This document shows, one piece after another, positions 11,996 to 12,193 of a DNA stretch of 12,193 bases. A program made the position numbers and the translations under genes. The notes beneath the pieces were generated by a model. It worked only from the letters and a program-made list of their open reading frames with translations. It had not been told where the DNA came from and ran no database searches. Every line of letters starts with the position of its first letter. The stretch's first letter is position 1. The stretch is from Bacillota bacterium (GTDB taxonomy: Bacteria; Bacillota; Sulfobacillia; Symbiobacteriales; Symbiobacteriaceae), in NCBI GenBank assembly GCA_028287415.1, contig JAQBPS010000738.1, positions 1-12,193 of the forward strand. Direction: 5' to 3'.

Positions 11996-12088
11996 AGGAT
12001 AGACGTAGGCGATGCGCGTTTCGGTTTCAATGGAGACAAAGTCCGGCGGATACTGACCCAACTCGGAGACGCACGCTACCCTATGTGA
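11996..12088 (+). pseudogene. Decayed 3' end of a fourth small helix-turn-helix gene
   Basis: On the + strand, in the upstream region of the stalk-domain gene, one frame reads RIDVGDARFGFNGDKVRRIL followed by TQLGDARYPM and a stop at 12086-12088. This matches the last third of the three tandem HTH proteins, whose pattern is RMDxGPG...RF.EDEVRRL...L. The shared pattern is R-x-D-[IV]-G, then F-x-x-D-x-V-R-R and a final hydrophobic helix. The HTH part is absent, replaced by the start and ribosome binding site of the stalk-domain gene. Assignment to the family is by eye; the match is short and divergent. Confidence 0.48.
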
Positions 12089-12109
12089 CGGCCGGAGACG
12101 TCCTGACAC

Positions 12110-12193
12110 ATGGGGAGCGGATGCCGATTGGTGATGCGGGTGATGTGGGTGCTGGCCACGGAGCGCGGGCGCATCCATCGCCTGATGGCACAG
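12110..12193 (+). CDS. Possible start of a gene cut by the window edge
   Basis: An open frame runs from ATG 12110 to the right edge and includes GTG 12131 and ATG 12134; the last would give MRVMWVLATERGRIHRLMAQ. GGGGAG lies 13 bases before the GTG, longer than ideal. The composition is plausible for a protein start, but 28 codons are too few to recognise a family, and this may be a chance frame. Confidence 0.22.
   Translation, partial: MGSGCRLVMRVMWVLATERGRIHRLMAQ

Noticed and set aside
11968..12039. Upstream extension of the stalk-domain protein to 12039
   Set aside because: It would bury the signal peptide inside the protein; AGGAGG is correctly placed before the ATG at 11967.

Overview
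The window looks like chromosomal DNA of a high-GC Gram-positive bacterium. Signs are strong AGGAGG-type ribosome binding sites, frequent GTG/TTG starts, a lipoprotein-type solute-binding protein, and a secreted protein with a copper-amine-oxidase-like stalk domain, a domain common in Firmicutes. A Symbiobacterium-like firmicute would fit, but this is an inference from style and not an identification.

Layout. (1) 1-885, + strand: the end of one polar amino acid ABC permease gene and a complete second one, overlapping by an ATGA. (2) 886-2290: an accessory-looking stretch with an unrecognised 213-aa protein gene on the - strand, an AT-rich divergent control region, and on the + strand what reads as a decayed XRE-type repressor gene (1830-1952). 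The rest shows no gene. (3) 9689 down to 2343, - strand: a compact seven-gene operon. Its order is IclR-family regulator, COG1228 amidohydrolase, peptide-type solute-binding lipoprotein, creatininase-family amidohydrolase, DppB-type permease, DppC-type permease and a second COG1228 amidohydrolase, ended by a strong hairpin at 2291-2325. Gaps are 12-24 bases, or a 4-base overlap. (4) 9690-9948: a control region with a perfect 15-bp palindrome, a second copy of its 9-bp core, a further inverted repeat, a 14-bp hairpin, and a hairpin covering the ribosome binding site of the next gene. (5) 9949-10804, + strand: three tandem paralogous genes for 67-68 aa single-domain helix-turn-helix proteins. 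A probable decayed fourth copy lies at 11996-12088. (6) 11967 down to 10921, - strand: a secreted stalk-domain protein with its own intrinsic terminator. The last bases may begin another + strand gene.

How the genes may work together. The operon reads as an IclR-controlled uptake and breakdown route. The lipoprotein captures an oligopeptide-like or amide substrate, DppB/DppC import it, and three cytoplasmic metal-dependent amidohydrolases cleave it. No transport ATPase is encoded in the operon, so it must borrow one from elsewhere. The substrate cannot be read from the sequence. The most unusual parts are the tandem family of tiny helix-turn-helix proteins, the pair of amidohydrolase paralogs bracketing the transporter, the apparent non-canonical start of the IclR gene, and the degraded repressor beside the orphan gene.
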